From Hyphomicrobiales bacterium (GTDB lineage: Bacteria > Pseudomonadota > Alphaproteobacteria > Rhizobiales > Rhizobiaceae), in the NCBI GenBank assembly GCA_900473795.1, contig UCMT01000001.1, positions 62,001 to 126,000 of the forward strand: a stretch of 64,000 nt of DNA, in the 5' to 3' direction. The position numbers and the translations under genes were made by a program. Shown here one piece after another: positions 50,511 through 59,492 of this stretch. The notes beneath the pieces were generated by a model. It had not been told where the DNA came from. It ran no database searches and saw only the letters and a program-made list of their open reading frames with translations. Each line of letters starts with the position of its first letter. Position 1 is the stretch's first letter.

Positions 50511-51986
50511 TCAAGCGGCGCCTTGGTCCATCCCATGCGGATTGTCCACCATCGGCCATATGTCACGCGGCGCCCGGCGGTAGGCCGTGCGGGCCGGGTT
50601 GTTCGGATAGGGCGTTCCCGCCGAGCAGTAGAGGATTTCCGTGGCGATCGGGGCAAAGGATGCGTAGAAGTGGTTGGTCGATTTGATCACCAGTATTTTC
50701 CTCGATGTCGGCTCGATGCCCATCACCGAAAACAGGCTCGGGTCGAAGCTTTGCGCCCGCGTCGAGTTCAGGATGATGTCGATGCCGTTGAGCTGGATAT
50801 GCGCCGCATCACCGAAGGGCGCATAGCTTTCGCCGAAACGCATCTCGGCATTGCGCACGAGCCGGACAACCTTGACGACGCCGTCGATCGGATTGCCGGT
50901 GCCCGGCGCCGATTTGGCGCCGAAGCGGAGCTGGATCTCAGCGCCTTCACCGGCCGCCATGCAAATCTGCACCGCCATCGGATCCCAGATCGTGCCAACT
51001 GCCGTGTCCTTTGCGCCCTGCGCCAGCAATTCCGCCAGCAACACCGTCGCATCCCCGGCCGTGCCGCCTCCCGGATTATCCCAGGTATCGGCGATCACCA
51101 CCGGTCCGCTCGCCGCGGCAAGCGCGCGCGACACGGCTTCTCTCTCGTCGATTTGTGGCATGATGAAGGTGCCACGCTTGGCGAACAGCTCAAGTCCGAG
51201 CTCGCGCGCGAGGACCGCGCCTTTTTCCAGCTTGTTGTCAGTGAGCACGACCAGCTTCGTGCCCATCTCCGGCACGTCACCCGCCATGAAGCCGTGCACG
51301 ACGGAGATCGACAGAATATCGGGATCTGAGGCCTCCATCCGCATGATCTTGTCGACGAAGGAACGCATTGGCTCGCGTGAGGTCGGATAGACGTCGATCA
51401 TGCGGCAGTCGAACACCGACATTCTCGGCTGGACGCGGCCGGCAAGCGTGTCGAGTGCGATGCGCCAAAGATCCTCGGCGCGGTCGACAAAGTCGGTATG
51501 CGGGAATTCCTTGAAGTAGACGAAGAAATTCGCGGCTGCCAGACGCTTCGCCGTCAGGTGGCTGTGTGGGTCGAGCTCGGCGCAAACGAGGATATCTGGT
51601 CCGACGATATCGCGCACCCGGGCGAGGAAATCGCCCTCGGTATCCTCGTAGCCATCGGCGACCATGGCGCCATGCAGACCGAGCACGACAGCATCGACCG
51701 GAAGGGCTGCGCGCAGCTGGTCGAGTATTTCGTCGCGCAGGCCCTCGTAGGCCAGGCGATTGACGAGGCCTGCCGGATCTGCCCAGGCGGCCGTTCCCTC
51801 GATGAGTTCGAAACCCCGCTCGATGGCGAGCCGGCGACCGACGGTGATCGGCGCCGAGCAAAGCGTCGGCGTTTCCGGATGTTCGCCCGGTGGTGCGTAG
51901 AGCGAGGCCTCGAAGGCGCGGCGATCGACACAGATCGGTGAGAAGGTATTTGTTTCGGTCGCCAGGGCGGCGGTGAATATGCGCAA
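50511..51986 (-). CDS. M81 family metallopeptidase (MlrC-like), paralogue 1
   Basis: 491 residues covering the two-domain M81/DUF1485 architecture. The N-terminus RIFTAALATETNTFSP and the segments VLGLHGAMVADGYEDTEG, CAELDPHSHLT and FKEFPHTDFVDRAED supply the metal ligands; TWDNPGGGTAGDATVLLAEL begins the second domain. The family is named for MlrC, which cleaves linearised microcystin in sphingomonads; substrates elsewhere are unknown. The start is a TTG at 51986 with AAGAGG upstream. It follows the NTF2-like gene by 23 bp. A second paralogue lies at 56754. Confidence 0.85.
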   Translation of the reverse strand: MRIFTAALATETNTFSPICVDRRAFEASLYAPPGEHPETPTLCSAPITVGRRLAIERGFELIEGTAAWADPAGLVNRLAYEGLRDEILDQLRAALPVDAVVLGLHGAMVADGYEDTEGDFLARVRDIVGPDILVCAELDPHSHLTAKRLAAANFFVYFKEFPHTDFVDRAEDLWRIALDTLAGRVQPRMSVFDCRMIDVYPTSREPMRSFVDKIMRMEASDPDILSISVVHGFMAGDVPEMGTKLVVLTDNKLEKGAVLARELGLELFAKRGTFIMPQIDEREAVSRALAAASGPVVIADTWDNPGGGTAGDATVLLAELLAQGAKDTAVGTIWDPMAVQICMAAGEGAEIQLRFGAKSAPGTGNPIDGVVKVVRLVRNAEMRFGESYAPFGDAAHIQLNGIDIILNSTRAQSFDPSLFSVMGIEPTSRKILVIKSTNHFYASFAPIATEILYCSAGTPYPNNPARTAYRRAPRDIWPMVDNPHGMDQGAA

Positions 51987-52009
51987 TGCCGTTGCCTCTT
52001 GCTCGCTGC

Positions 52010-52501
52010 TCAGGCCTCACCCATCGGATTGGGCAGGTAGCCGGTGAAGCCGCAGATCTTCCACCGCCCCTCGTGCAGGCGGCAGTAATAGAGTGTCTGC
52101 CACTTCAGGACATCGACGCTGCCATCCGATTTCTTCAGGCCGCCGTCGAACTTCTTGCGGGCAAGTGCCATGTCGCCTTCGATCTCGATATCCTCAAGCG
52201 TCGTCGTCGTGAAGATCGCCGTGCGCGGATCTTCGGCAAAGGATTGTCGGGCGAAGTCTTCGGCTTGCCGCAGCCATTCGTTGCAATAGGCATTCAGCGA
52301 AGGGAAGGCAAGGCGCCATTTGTCGGGGCTCACCTCGTGTTTGCCATCGATGCCGATGAAGCCCTGTTCAACGAAATCGCCAGCCACTTTCGACCAGTCG
52401 GCGGCGAGAAAGGCATCGATGTCACGTTCCACAAGCATTTGCCAGATCGCGTGGCGGGCTGTGTCGGACGGTGAGAACGGATTGCGGAAAGGATCGCGCA
52501 C
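52010..52501 (-). CDS. NTF2-like (SnoaL-type) hypothetical protein
   Basis: 163 residues from a GTG at 52501, preceded by GGGAG at good spacing; an ATG at 52531 would add ten residues but would overlap the candidate operator. The sequence RHAIWQMLVERDIDAFLAADWSKVA, LEDIEIEGDMALARKKFDGG and CRLHEGRWKICGFTGYLP has the layout of a cone-shaped NTF2/SnoaL-like fold. Such proteins are small isomerases, lyases or ligand-binding proteins. It is cotranscribed with the M81 gene and is divergent from ridA. No function can be assigned. Confidence 0.65.
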   Translation of the reverse strand: MRDPFRNPFSPSDTARHAIWQMLVERDIDAFLAADWSKVAGDFVEQGFIGIDGKHEVSPDKWRLAFPSLNAYCNEWLRQAEDFARQSFAEDPRTAIFTTTTLEDIEIEGDMALARKKFDGGLKKSDGSVDVLKWQTLYYCRLHEGRWKICGFTGYLPNPMGEA

Positions 52502-52516
52502 GTTTGCTCCCTGAAT

Positions 52517-52530
52517 TGAAATTCTTTTCA
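52517..52530. promoter_or_regulatory. Candidate RpiR operator between the NTF2-like gene and ridA
   Basis: TGAAA-TTCT-TTTCA is a 5-4-5 inverted repeat in the divergent control region. It resembles the repeat at 44856-44870 (TGAAA-ATGAA-TTTCA). The two differ by 1 bp in spacing, so this is a candidate shared operator, not a proven one. Confidence 0.45.
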
Positions 52531-52619
52531 TAAATGACGTTTTTCTCTGGTCAAATTCCGCTTTCTATGGTCATTTGTCAACGCATCAAGAAAATAATTT
52601 GCACGAAGAGGGAGTATCC

Positions 52620-53009
52620 ATGAAACGTTACGGCGCCGAACAGACGGGGGCTGGCGGCAAGCCGCTGCCATTTGCGCGCGCGGTAGAGGCGAACGGCTGG
52701 CTCCATGTTTCCGGCCAGGTTGCAATGGAGAATGGCGAGATCATTGAAGGCGGCATCATCCCGCAGGCCCACAAGACCATCGCCAATCTGATGTCGATTC
52801 TTGCCGAGGCGGGCTATGGACCCGAACACGTCGTCCGCGTCGGCGTCTGGCTGGACGATCCGCGCGATTTCTGGACTTTCAACAAGATCTATCAGAGCTA
52901 TTTCGGCGAGCATCCGCCGGCACGCGCCTGTGTGCAGGCGTCGATGATGGTCGATTGCAAGGTCGAGATCGACTGCATCGCCTATCGAGAAAAGACGGCG
53001 CAAGTCTGA
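52620..53009 (+). CDS. RidA/YjgF family protein
   Basis: 129 residues with the RidA fold: PFARAVEANGWLHVSGQVA, IIPQAHKTIANLMSILAEAGYG and PPARACVQASMMVDCKVEID. The arginine in PARACV is the residue that binds carboxylates in enamine/imine deaminases. Such proteins remove reactive 2-aminoacrylate-type intermediates or act as dedicated deaminases in catabolic clusters. GAGGGAG precedes the ATG at 52620. It is the first gene of the group leading to the RpiR regulator, SDR and hexosaminidase. Confidence 0.88.
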   Translation: MKRYGAEQTGAGGKPLPFARAVEANGWLHVSGQVAMENGEIIEGGIIPQAHKTIANLMSILAEAGYGPEHVVRVGVWLDDPRDFWTFNKIYQSYFGEHPPARACVQASMMVDCKVEIDCIAYREKTAQV

Positions 53010-53127
53010 GAGCGGTATCGCAAGGAGGTGGACATAGGGTGAGAATCGTGTGCCGGATCGCAGTATTGTCGCGGTTTCAGGCGGCCCCCCGCAGGGCGGC
53101 CGGCGCTCTGATGAAAGGTGCACTTTA

Positions 53128-53991
53128 ATGGATATTTTCTCTACGCTTCAGGAAGAGAAGACCAAGCTCTCGCAAGCCGAAGGCCGCATTGCCGAGATCC
53201 TCCTCACCGATTTCGAATTTGCCGTGAATGCCTCGATCATAGAACTCGCCGGCAAGGCCGACGTCTCGCCGCCGACCGTCACGCGCTTTTGCCGCCGTCT
53301 TGGCTGCGAAAGCTTTTCCGACTTCAAGGTGCAGCTGGCGCGCACAGCCTATGTCGGCATGCGCTACCTGAAGCCCGAGCCGAAAAGCCGGGAACCCGCC
53401 GACGTGGCGCAGGATATCGTCACCAAGGCGCAGAACGCCCTTTTCCTGCTGCACCGCAATCTCGATCTTGCGGCGATCGAACAGGCCACCGAACGGCTTG
53501 CATCAGCGGACATGATCTACGCCTTCGGCTCCGGCGGCAATTCCTCGATGATCGCCAGCGAAATGCAGAACCGGCTTTTTCGCCTTGGACTGCGCGTCAC
53601 CGCCAGTTCCGACCACAGCATGCAATTGATGATGGCCGCTGCGGCAAAGCCCACCGACGTCCTGATCGGCTCGTCGTTTTCCGGCCGCAACGCCGAGCTC
53701 GTGCGATCCTTTTCACTGGCGCGCGAGCAGAAGGTTGCCACAATTGCCTTGACCCAGAGCGGCAGTCCGGTCGCCCGCGCCGCCGATATCTGCGTGGCAG
53801 TCGATCTGCCGGAGGGCAACAATATCTACCGGCCGACCTCGACCCGGATCGCCTATCTCGCGCTCGTCGACATCATCGCCAGTCTCGTCGCCTACCATAT
53901 CCAGCCGCAGGCAACCGTAACGCTGCGGCGCATCAAGCAACAACTCGTCGCCCATCGTGATGGTGATGACCGGCAGCTTCTCGGGGATTGA
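53128..53991 (+). CDS. MurR/RpiR-family transcriptional regulator
   Basis: 287 residues. The N-terminal helix-turn-helix is at about 1-77 (LTDFEFAVNASIIELAGKA and SPPTVTRFCRRLGCESFSDF) and a C-terminal SIS sugar-phosphate-binding domain is at about 120-260 (MIYAFGSGGNSSMIASEMQNR, GSSFSGRNAELVRSFSLA). RpiR regulators respond to phosphosugars, commonly amino-sugar phosphates. I chose the ATG at 53128 because the conserved domain begins there. It lies centrally in the cluster, 27 bp before the SDR, and probably controls the two promoters bearing TGAAA/TTTCA repeats. Confidence 0.9.
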   Translation: MDIFSTLQEEKTKLSQAEGRIAEILLTDFEFAVNASIIELAGKADVSPPTVTRFCRRLGCESFSDFKVQLARTAYVGMRYLKPEPKSREPADVAQDIVTKAQNALFLLHRNLDLAAIEQATERLASADMIYAFGSGGNSSMIASEMQNRLFRLGLRVTASSDHSMQLMMAAAAKPTDVLIGSSFSGRNAELVRSFSLAREQKVATIALTQSGSPVARAADICVAVDLPEGNNIYRPTSTRIAYLALVDIIASLVAYHIQPQATVTLRRIKQQLVAHRDGDDRQLLGD

Positions 53992-54018
53992 CGCGCGCAT
54001 GTACAGAAGGGAACCGGC

Positions 54019-54795
54019 ATGACAGCTTCGATCGCTATCGTAACGGGGGGGGCAGGTGATATTGGCCGGGCCATTGCCCGCCGCCTGGGCGAGGACCATG
54101 ATATCGTCCTGATGCCCGACCTCGACGGCGCTGCGGCCGAGACGGCGGCACTCAGTCTCGGTGACCCCGGCAAATTCGTCGCCTTTGCCTGCGACATTAC
54201 CGATCCGGCAAATGTTACTGATATGGCAAGCCGCGCGGCCGAGCTTGGCAAGGTGCGAACCCTCGTCAACAACGCCGGCGCGGCGCGGGCGGTCAGCCTG
54301 CACGACACGACGCCGGAAATCTGGCGCATGGACAGCGTGCTCAATCTGGAGGCTGCCTTCATCTGTTTTCGCGCTGTCGAGGAGGCGTTGAAGGAAACGA
54401 GAGGCTCCGTCGTCAATATCGCCTCGGTCAACGGCACCAATGTTTTCGGCCACCCCGCCTATAGCGCCGCCAAGGCCGGCCTGCTGCATCTGACGAAATT
54501 GATTGCGGTCGAATACGGCAAGTTCGGCATCCGCGCCAACGCCGTCTCTCCGGGCACGGTTCGCACGCAAGCCTGGGAGGACCGCGCGGCCGCCAATCCG
54601 AACGTCTTTGAGGATGCCAGGCGCTGGTATCCGCTGCAGCGGATCGCCACTCCAGAAGATGTCGCCAACGCCGTCGGCTTTCTGGCGAGCCCGCTTGCGG
54701 CCGCCATCACCGGCGTCTGCCTGCCGGTCGATTGCGGCCTGACGGCGGGGCAGGCGGAACTTGCCCGCACCTTTTCCCAGTCGGACCATTACTAG
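54019..54795 (+). CDS. SDR family oxidoreductase
   Basis: 258 residues. VTGGAGDIGRAIARRLGED is the cofactor loop, TLVNNAGAARAVSLHDT the NNAG motif, GSVVNIASVNG the serine strand, and AYSAAKAGLLHLTKL the Tyr-x-x-x-Lys active site. AITGVCLPVDCGLTAG near the end is the usual C-terminal signature. It probably oxidises or reduces a hydroxyl of the cluster's sugar-like substrate. It is cotranscribed with the RpiR gene upstream and GH20 gene downstream (16 bp). Confidence 0.87.
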   Translation: MTASIAIVTGGAGDIGRAIARRLGEDHDIVLMPDLDGAAAETAALSLGDPGKFVAFACDITDPANVTDMASRAAELGKVRTLVNNAGAARAVSLHDTTPEIWRMDSVLNLEAAFICFRAVEEALKETRGSVVNIASVNGTNVFGHPAYSAAKAGLLHLTKLIAVEYGKFGIRANAVSPGTVRTQAWEDRAAANPNVFEDARRWYPLQRIATPEDVANAVGFLASPLAAAITGVCLPVDCGLTAGQAELARTFSQSDHY

Positions 54796-54811
54796 AACAA
54801 GAGGAACAGAT

Positions 54812-56731
54812 ATGCAGAAGGTGACCTATCGTCTCGAAAGCGCGTGGCAACCGGACGGCGGTCCGAACGGCCGCTTCACCTTCAGCCTCTTCAATCTTTC
54901 CGAAAGCACGATCGAAAGCTTCACGATCGTCTACACGTCACTGACGCGGGTCATCGACCAGAACGCCTGCGAAAATGCCACCTTCGTCAAGCGGGATGCC
55001 AACTATCATGAGTTTGCGCCGCCATCCGGCTTCGTGCTGGCACCCGGCGCATCCTGGACGTTCACGGTCGGCGGCCTCCATCGCAAGGCGGTGCATTGCA
55101 CCGATGGCGCGAAATCTGCCTATCTGACACTTGCAAATGGCCGTCACGTGCCGGTTGCCGTCTCCGATCTGCTCCTCGAGGGCCGGGTGAGCGAGCCGCC
55201 GCCGGCCCTTTTGCCGCAAGGCAAACTCGATTTGCCATTTGCGCTGCAGCCGTGGCCGCGCCGGATCGACGCGGAGCCGGGCGACGCCTTTCCTGTCTGC
55301 CTCTACCCGGCGCCGGGGTGTCCGTTGGACGATCTCAAGGCCGTCGAGACTGTCATTGCCCTGTTCCGCCGCCTTTTCCCGTCGGATCATGCGCCCCTCA
55401 GTCTGGCGCCGAACGGCCAGGGCAGGGCGCTGCGGCTAAAACAGGACACAGCGCTTGTCCCGGAGGGTTACGAACTTGCCTTCTCCGCAGACGAAGTCAG
55501 GCTCTCCTTTGGCGGAGATGCTGGGCGCCAATACGGATTGACGACGCTGGCGCAGCTTCTGAACGGCGCGCGCCGGGAGCCGGCGAAATTCAGCTTCCCG
55601 ATTGCCGGCACCATCTCCGATGCGCCCCGCTACAGCTGGCGCGGCTGCCATCTCGACGTGTCGCGGCAATTCTATCCGCTCGGTGATCTCTCGCGCCTGA
55701 TCGATATTCTCGCCTGGCTGAAGCTCAATATCTTCCATTGGCACCTCACCGACGACGAGGCGTGGCGGCTGGAGATCAAGGCCTATCCGGAACTGACGAC
55801 CGTCGGTGTCCTGCGAAGCCCGGACGGGCCGCTCCTGCCCCAACTCGGCAACGGCGCCGAACCCGTCGGCGGTTTCTACAGTCAGGACGAGGTACGCTCG
55901 CTCATTGCCCATGCCTCAGCGTTAAACGTCGAGATCGTGCCGGAGATCGACATTCCCGGTCACAATGCTGCGACCCTTGTCGCGTTGCGCGATTTGTCAG
56001 ACGGTCAGGAAGCGCCGGAGAGCTATCACTCCGTGCAGGGCTACGCCAACAATGCGCTGAATCCTGCCGTGCCGTTCACCTACGAATTCCTGGAAAAGGT
56101 CTTCGACGAAATGGTTGAGCTTTTCCCGTCCGTCTACATCCATGTCGGGGGTGATGAGGTGCCGGACGGGGCGTGGCTCGCCTCGCCGCTGGCAAGGACG
56201 TTGATGGAGCGCGAGGGCATTTCCGGTACATTCGGGCTGCAGTCCTATTTTCTCAAACAGGTGAAGGACATGCTCACCAGGCGCGGCAAGAAGCTGGCCG
56301 GCTGGAACGAGGTCGCCCATGGCGGCGGTGTCGATGCAGCAGATACGCTGCTCATGGCCTGGCAGAGCCCCGAGGTCGGCATCGAGCTTGCCCGCGAAGG
56401 CTATGAAGTCGTCATGACGCCCGGCCAGGCCTATTATCTCGACATGGTCCAGGCAGAGGCATGGCAGGAGCCGGGCGCGAGCTGGGCCGGCAGGGTGCCA
56501 CCTGCCCACACCTATGCCTACGAGGCCCAGGGCGAATTCCCGGAGGAGCTGAAACATCGGCTCAAAGGCGTGCAGGCCTGTATCTGGTCGGAGCATTTCC
56601 TCTCGCGCGGCTATTTCAACCGCCTCGTCTTTCCGCGTCTTCCGGCTATTGCGGAGGCGGCGTGGACGCCGAAGAGCGGGAAGAACTGGCTGCGCTTTGC
56701 AGCCATCGCCGACCTTTGCCCAAAACTTTAA
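54812..56731 (+). CDS. Beta-N-acetylhexosaminidase (GH20)
   Basis: 639 residues with no evident signal peptide, so probably cytoplasmic. An N-terminal beta-sandwich (about 1-130, FTFSLFNLSESTIESFTIVY) and a GH20b-like domain (about 130-275) precede the catalytic barrel. This contains RGCHLDVSRQFYPL, HWHLTDDEAWRLEI, EIVPEIDIPGHN and IHVGGDEVPDGAW, where Asp-Glu is the catalytic pair of substrate-assisted hexosaminidases. It removes terminal GlcNAc or GalNAc. Together with a CUT1 importer this suggests uptake of intact oligosaccharide or glycoconjugate followed by internal cleavage. GAGGAA precedes the ATG. Confidence 0.9.
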   Translation: MQKVTYRLESAWQPDGGPNGRFTFSLFNLSESTIESFTIVYTSLTRVIDQNACENATFVKRDANYHEFAPPSGFVLAPGASWTFTVGGLHRKAVHCTDGAKSAYLTLANGRHVPVAVSDLLLEGRVSEPPPALLPQGKLDLPFALQPWPRRIDAEPGDAFPVCLYPAPGCPLDDLKAVETVIALFRRLFPSDHAPLSLAPNGQGRALRLKQDTALVPEGYELAFSADEVRLSFGGDAGRQYGLTTLAQLLNGARREPAKFSFPIAGTISDAPRYSWRGCHLDVSRQFYPLGDLSRLIDILAWLKLNIFHWHLTDDEAWRLEIKAYPELTTVGVLRSPDGPLLPQLGNGAEPVGGFYSQDEVRSLIAHASALNVEIVPEIDIPGHNAATLVALRDLSDGQEAPESYHSVQGYANNALNPAVPFTYEFLEKVFDEMVELFPSVYIHVGGDEVPDGAWLASPLARTLMEREGISGTFGLQSYFLKQVKDMLTRRGKKLAGWNEVAHGGGVDAADTLLMAWQSPEVGIELAREGYEVVMTPGQAYYLDMVQAEAWQEPGASWAGRVPPAHTYAYEAQGEFPEELKHRLKGVQACIWSEHFLSRGYFNRLVFPRLPAIAEAAWTPKSGKNWLRFAAIADLCPKL

Positions 56732-56753
56732 GCTTCAAACCATGAGGAAAGCC

Positions 56754-58202
56754 ATGCGCATCGCCGTCGGCGGCATCCATACCGAATGCAGCACCTATTC
56801 GCCCGTCCTGATGACCGTCGATGATTTCCGAGTATTGCGCGGCGCCGATCTGCTCGGCGCGGACTATTTCAGTTTCCTTCAAGGGGACGGCATCGAGCAT
56901 GTGCCTCTGCTGCACGCGCGCGCCGTCCCGGGCGGCCCCGTGTCGCGTGACGCTTACGAAATTTTCAAGGCCGAGTTTCTCGCAACGTTGCAGGCGGCCT
57001 TGCCGATCGACGGTCTCTATCTCGCAATGCACGGCGCCATCAATGTCGAGGGCATGGACGATGCCGAGGGCGACTGGATCTCTGCCGCGCGTGCGGTCGT
57101 CGGGCCGGATTGCCCGGTCGCTGCGAGTTATGACCTGCACGGCAATGTCAGCGAGAGGATCATCGATCAGCTCGATATCTTCGCCGCCTATCGCACCGCG
57201 CCGCATATCGATGTGCGCGAGACGATGGTGCGCGCCTGGTCGATGTTGGTTGAGACGTTGCGGACCGGCCGTCGTCCGGGCGTCGCCTGGGCAAAGGTGC
57301 CCGTCTTGCTGCCGGGCGAATGCACCTCGACGGAGGATGAGCCGGCGAAGTCGATCTATTGCGATCTTCCCGGCTTCGATGCCAGGCCGGGTATCCTCGA
57401 TGCCAATCTGATGGTCGGCTACGTCTGGGCGGACGAGCCGCGGGCAACGGCGTGTGCAGTCGTCACCGGCGTCAACAAAGCCGGCGCGTTCAAGGCGGCC
57501 GAGGAAATCGCTCTCCGATATTGGAATACACGGGAGAGTTTTGGCTTTGGCCCGCAGACGGGCCCGTTGGAAGAGATGCTTCAGATTGCGGCGGAGGCGA
57601 AGACCGCGCCGGTGATCTTGGCGGACTCCGCCGACAATCCGACCGGCGGCGGCGTTGGTGACCGCGCTGACGTGCTGCGTGCGTTGCTTGCCCGCGACTG
57701 GCAGGGTGCGCTTATTGCCGGCATCACCGATCGGCCCGCTGTCGAATCCTGCTTTGCGGTCGGCGAGGGAGCCTCACTCGCTCTTCGTATCGGCGGCAGC
57801 CTGGATCCGGCCAGCGCGCCGGTTGAGATCGCCGCGACTGTGCTGCGACTTGATGATCCTGGTGCTGCGGCCGAGCGCCAGGCCGTCGTGCGTGTCGGCG
57901 GTATCGAGATCGTGCTCGCAGCGCGCCGGCGCCCCTATCACACGATCGAGGACTTCAGGCGGCTCGGGCTGGAGCCGAGCACCGTGCAGCTCCTGGTCGT
58001 CAAATCAGGTTACCTGTCTCCGGAACTCGCGCCGATTGCCAATCCGAATCTGATGGCGTTGACCGATGGCGTCGTCAATCAGGACATTGCCAATCTCGCG
58101 AGCAACCGCAGGACAAGGCCGGTCTTTCCCTTCGATCGGAATTTCGAATTTACACCAGAGGCCAAACTTTCGGCGCGCTGGCTCACGAGCCCCACAGGCT
58201 GA
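56754..58202 (+). CDS. M81 family metallopeptidase (MlrC-like), paralogue 2
   Basis: 482 residues. RIAVGGIHTECSTYSPVLM, LYLAMHGAINVEGMDDAEGDW, SYDLHGNVSERI and YRTAPHIDVRETM are the M81 N-domain motifs with the metal-binding residues; LADSADNPTGGGVGDRADVL opens the C-terminal domain. It is clearly homologous to the gene at 50511-51986 but diverged through most of its length, so the two probably act on different substrates or steps. I chose the ATG at 56754 (GAGGA 6 nt upstream) over 56742. It lies 22 bp after the hexosaminidase. Confidence 0.87.
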   Translation: MRIAVGGIHTECSTYSPVLMTVDDFRVLRGADLLGADYFSFLQGDGIEHVPLLHARAVPGGPVSRDAYEIFKAEFLATLQAALPIDGLYLAMHGAINVEGMDDAEGDWISAARAVVGPDCPVAASYDLHGNVSERIIDQLDIFAAYRTAPHIDVRETMVRAWSMLVETLRTGRRPGVAWAKVPVLLPGECTSTEDEPAKSIYCDLPGFDARPGILDANLMVGYVWADEPRATACAVVTGVNKAGAFKAAEEIALRYWNTRESFGFGPQTGPLEEMLQIAAEAKTAPVILADSADNPTGGGVGDRADVLRALLARDWQGALIAGITDRPAVESCFAVGEGASLALRIGGSLDPASAPVEIAATVLRLDDPGAAAERQAVVRVGGIEIVLAARRRPYHTIEDFRRLGLEPSTVQLLVVKSGYLSPELAPIANPNLMALTDGVVNQDIANLASNRRTRPVFPFDRNFEFTPEAKLSARWLTSPTG

Positions 58203-58250
58203 GCACTTCGAGCAATTCCATCTGCGAAACACGCCATTTCCGGCGCGGCC

Positions 58251-59492
58251 ATGAATCTCTCTCCCGGTGTCTTCATCATGACCTCCACGTTGCTGATCGC
58301 CTTCCGTCATCCGGTGGTCCGGTTGAGCATGATCGCGATCTTCCTGTTCGGCTTCACCGGCGCGGCGACGTCGCCGTATCAGTCCGTCATCGGCATCACG
58401 GAGCTGGGTCTGAGCGACGGCTTCTATTCGATCCTGATTTTCACGGCCGCCGCCGTCAACGTCGTTGCAAGCCTCTGGGTCGGTGTGCTCGCTGACAGGA
58501 TCGGCAACTATCGGATCCTGCTGATGACCGTCATGACGTTCGGCGTCGTCGGCTATGGTCTCGTTTATGCCGTGCCGGTGGCAGCGAGCTTCGTCGTCTG
58601 CACGCTGATCATCCTGCCGGTCTACAACGCAATGAACTCGCTGCTGTTTGCCAATGTCCGGGCGGTCGCAAACGCCGGGGGCGGGCGGGATGCGGCGGCG
58701 ATCAATTCCGGTGTTCGTGCGGCGATTTCCGTCGCCTGGGTTCTCGTTCCGGGACTTGTCGCGCTCGTCCTGGCGGGCAGCGGCAGCATGATGCCCGCCT
58801 ATCTGCTTGCCTGCCTCGGTTGCATCGCCAATCTGGCTCTGGTTTATTTCAAACTGCCGGCGGGCAAAGACGCGCCGCCGTCGATCGACCGCCGCCATTC
58901 CTTCCTCGCCTCCTTTGCCGAAGTTCTTTCGCCCAAGGTGTTCGGGCGGCTGATGGCAGTTTCCCTGATCACCTCGACGCTGCATGTCAACGCGGCGGTC
59001 CAGCCGCTGATCATCACCGGCGCCGCGGGCGGCAAGGTCACGGATATCGGCGCCATCGTCGGAATCGTCGCCTTTCTCGAGGTCGTCTTCATCTTCGTCT
59101 GGGCGCGCATCCAGCTTTACCTGCATCCAGTAACGGCGCTTGCAGCCGGCACAGCGCTCTATGCCATCTATCTGACGCTGCTCGGCTTTTCCTGCGCACC
59201 CTGGCACGTCTATGCCCTGACGCCGCTCAGCGCTTTCGCCGCTGCCGCACTGATCAGCATTCCGATCACCTATATCCAGGACCTGATCGCCGATCGTCCC
59301 GGTCTCGGCAGTTCCCTGATTTCGGTCAACCTGTTCCTGAGCGGCGGGCTGAGCGCGATGCTGTTTGCGCTCGGAACCCGTTTTAGCGACTATTCCGGTA
59401 CTTCGAAGCTCGGTGCTTGTGCCGGTATGCTGGGCTTCGCGCTGCTCATCTATCTTGACGGCCGCCACACGGCGCGGCGGTCGGCACGCTGA
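58251..59492 (+). CDS. MFS transporter, sugar-efflux-like
   Basis: 413 residues with about 12 membrane helices. GVLADRIGNYRILLMT matches the MFS loop 2-3 motif. FLFGFTGAATSPYQSVIGI at TM1 and the repeated short polar loops resemble sugar-efflux (SetA-like) transporters, but that subgroup call is tentative. It is the last gene of the amino-sugar-like cluster and could import or export its substrate or a product. The ATG at 58251 lacks a good ribosome-binding site; 58278 is an alternative start. Its 3' end overlaps the convergent gene by 47 nt. Confidence 0.82.
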   Translation: MNLSPGVFIMTSTLLIAFRHPVVRLSMIAIFLFGFTGAATSPYQSVIGITELGLSDGFYSILIFTAAAVNVVASLWVGVLADRIGNYRILLMTVMTFGVVGYGLVYAVPVAASFVVCTLIILPVYNAMNSLLFANVRAVANAGGGRDAAAINSGVRAAISVAWVLVPGLVALVLAGSGSMMPAYLLACLGCIANLALVYFKLPAGKDAPPSIDRRHSFLASFAEVLSPKVFGRLMAVSLITSTLHVNAAVQPLIITGAAGGKVTDIGAIVGIVAFLEVVFIFVWARIQLYLHPVTALAAGTALYAIYLTLLGFSCAPWHVYALTPLSAFAAAALISIPITYIQDLIADRPGLGSSLISVNLFLSGGLSAMLFALGTRFSDYSGTSKLGACAGMLGFALLIYLDGRHTARRSAR

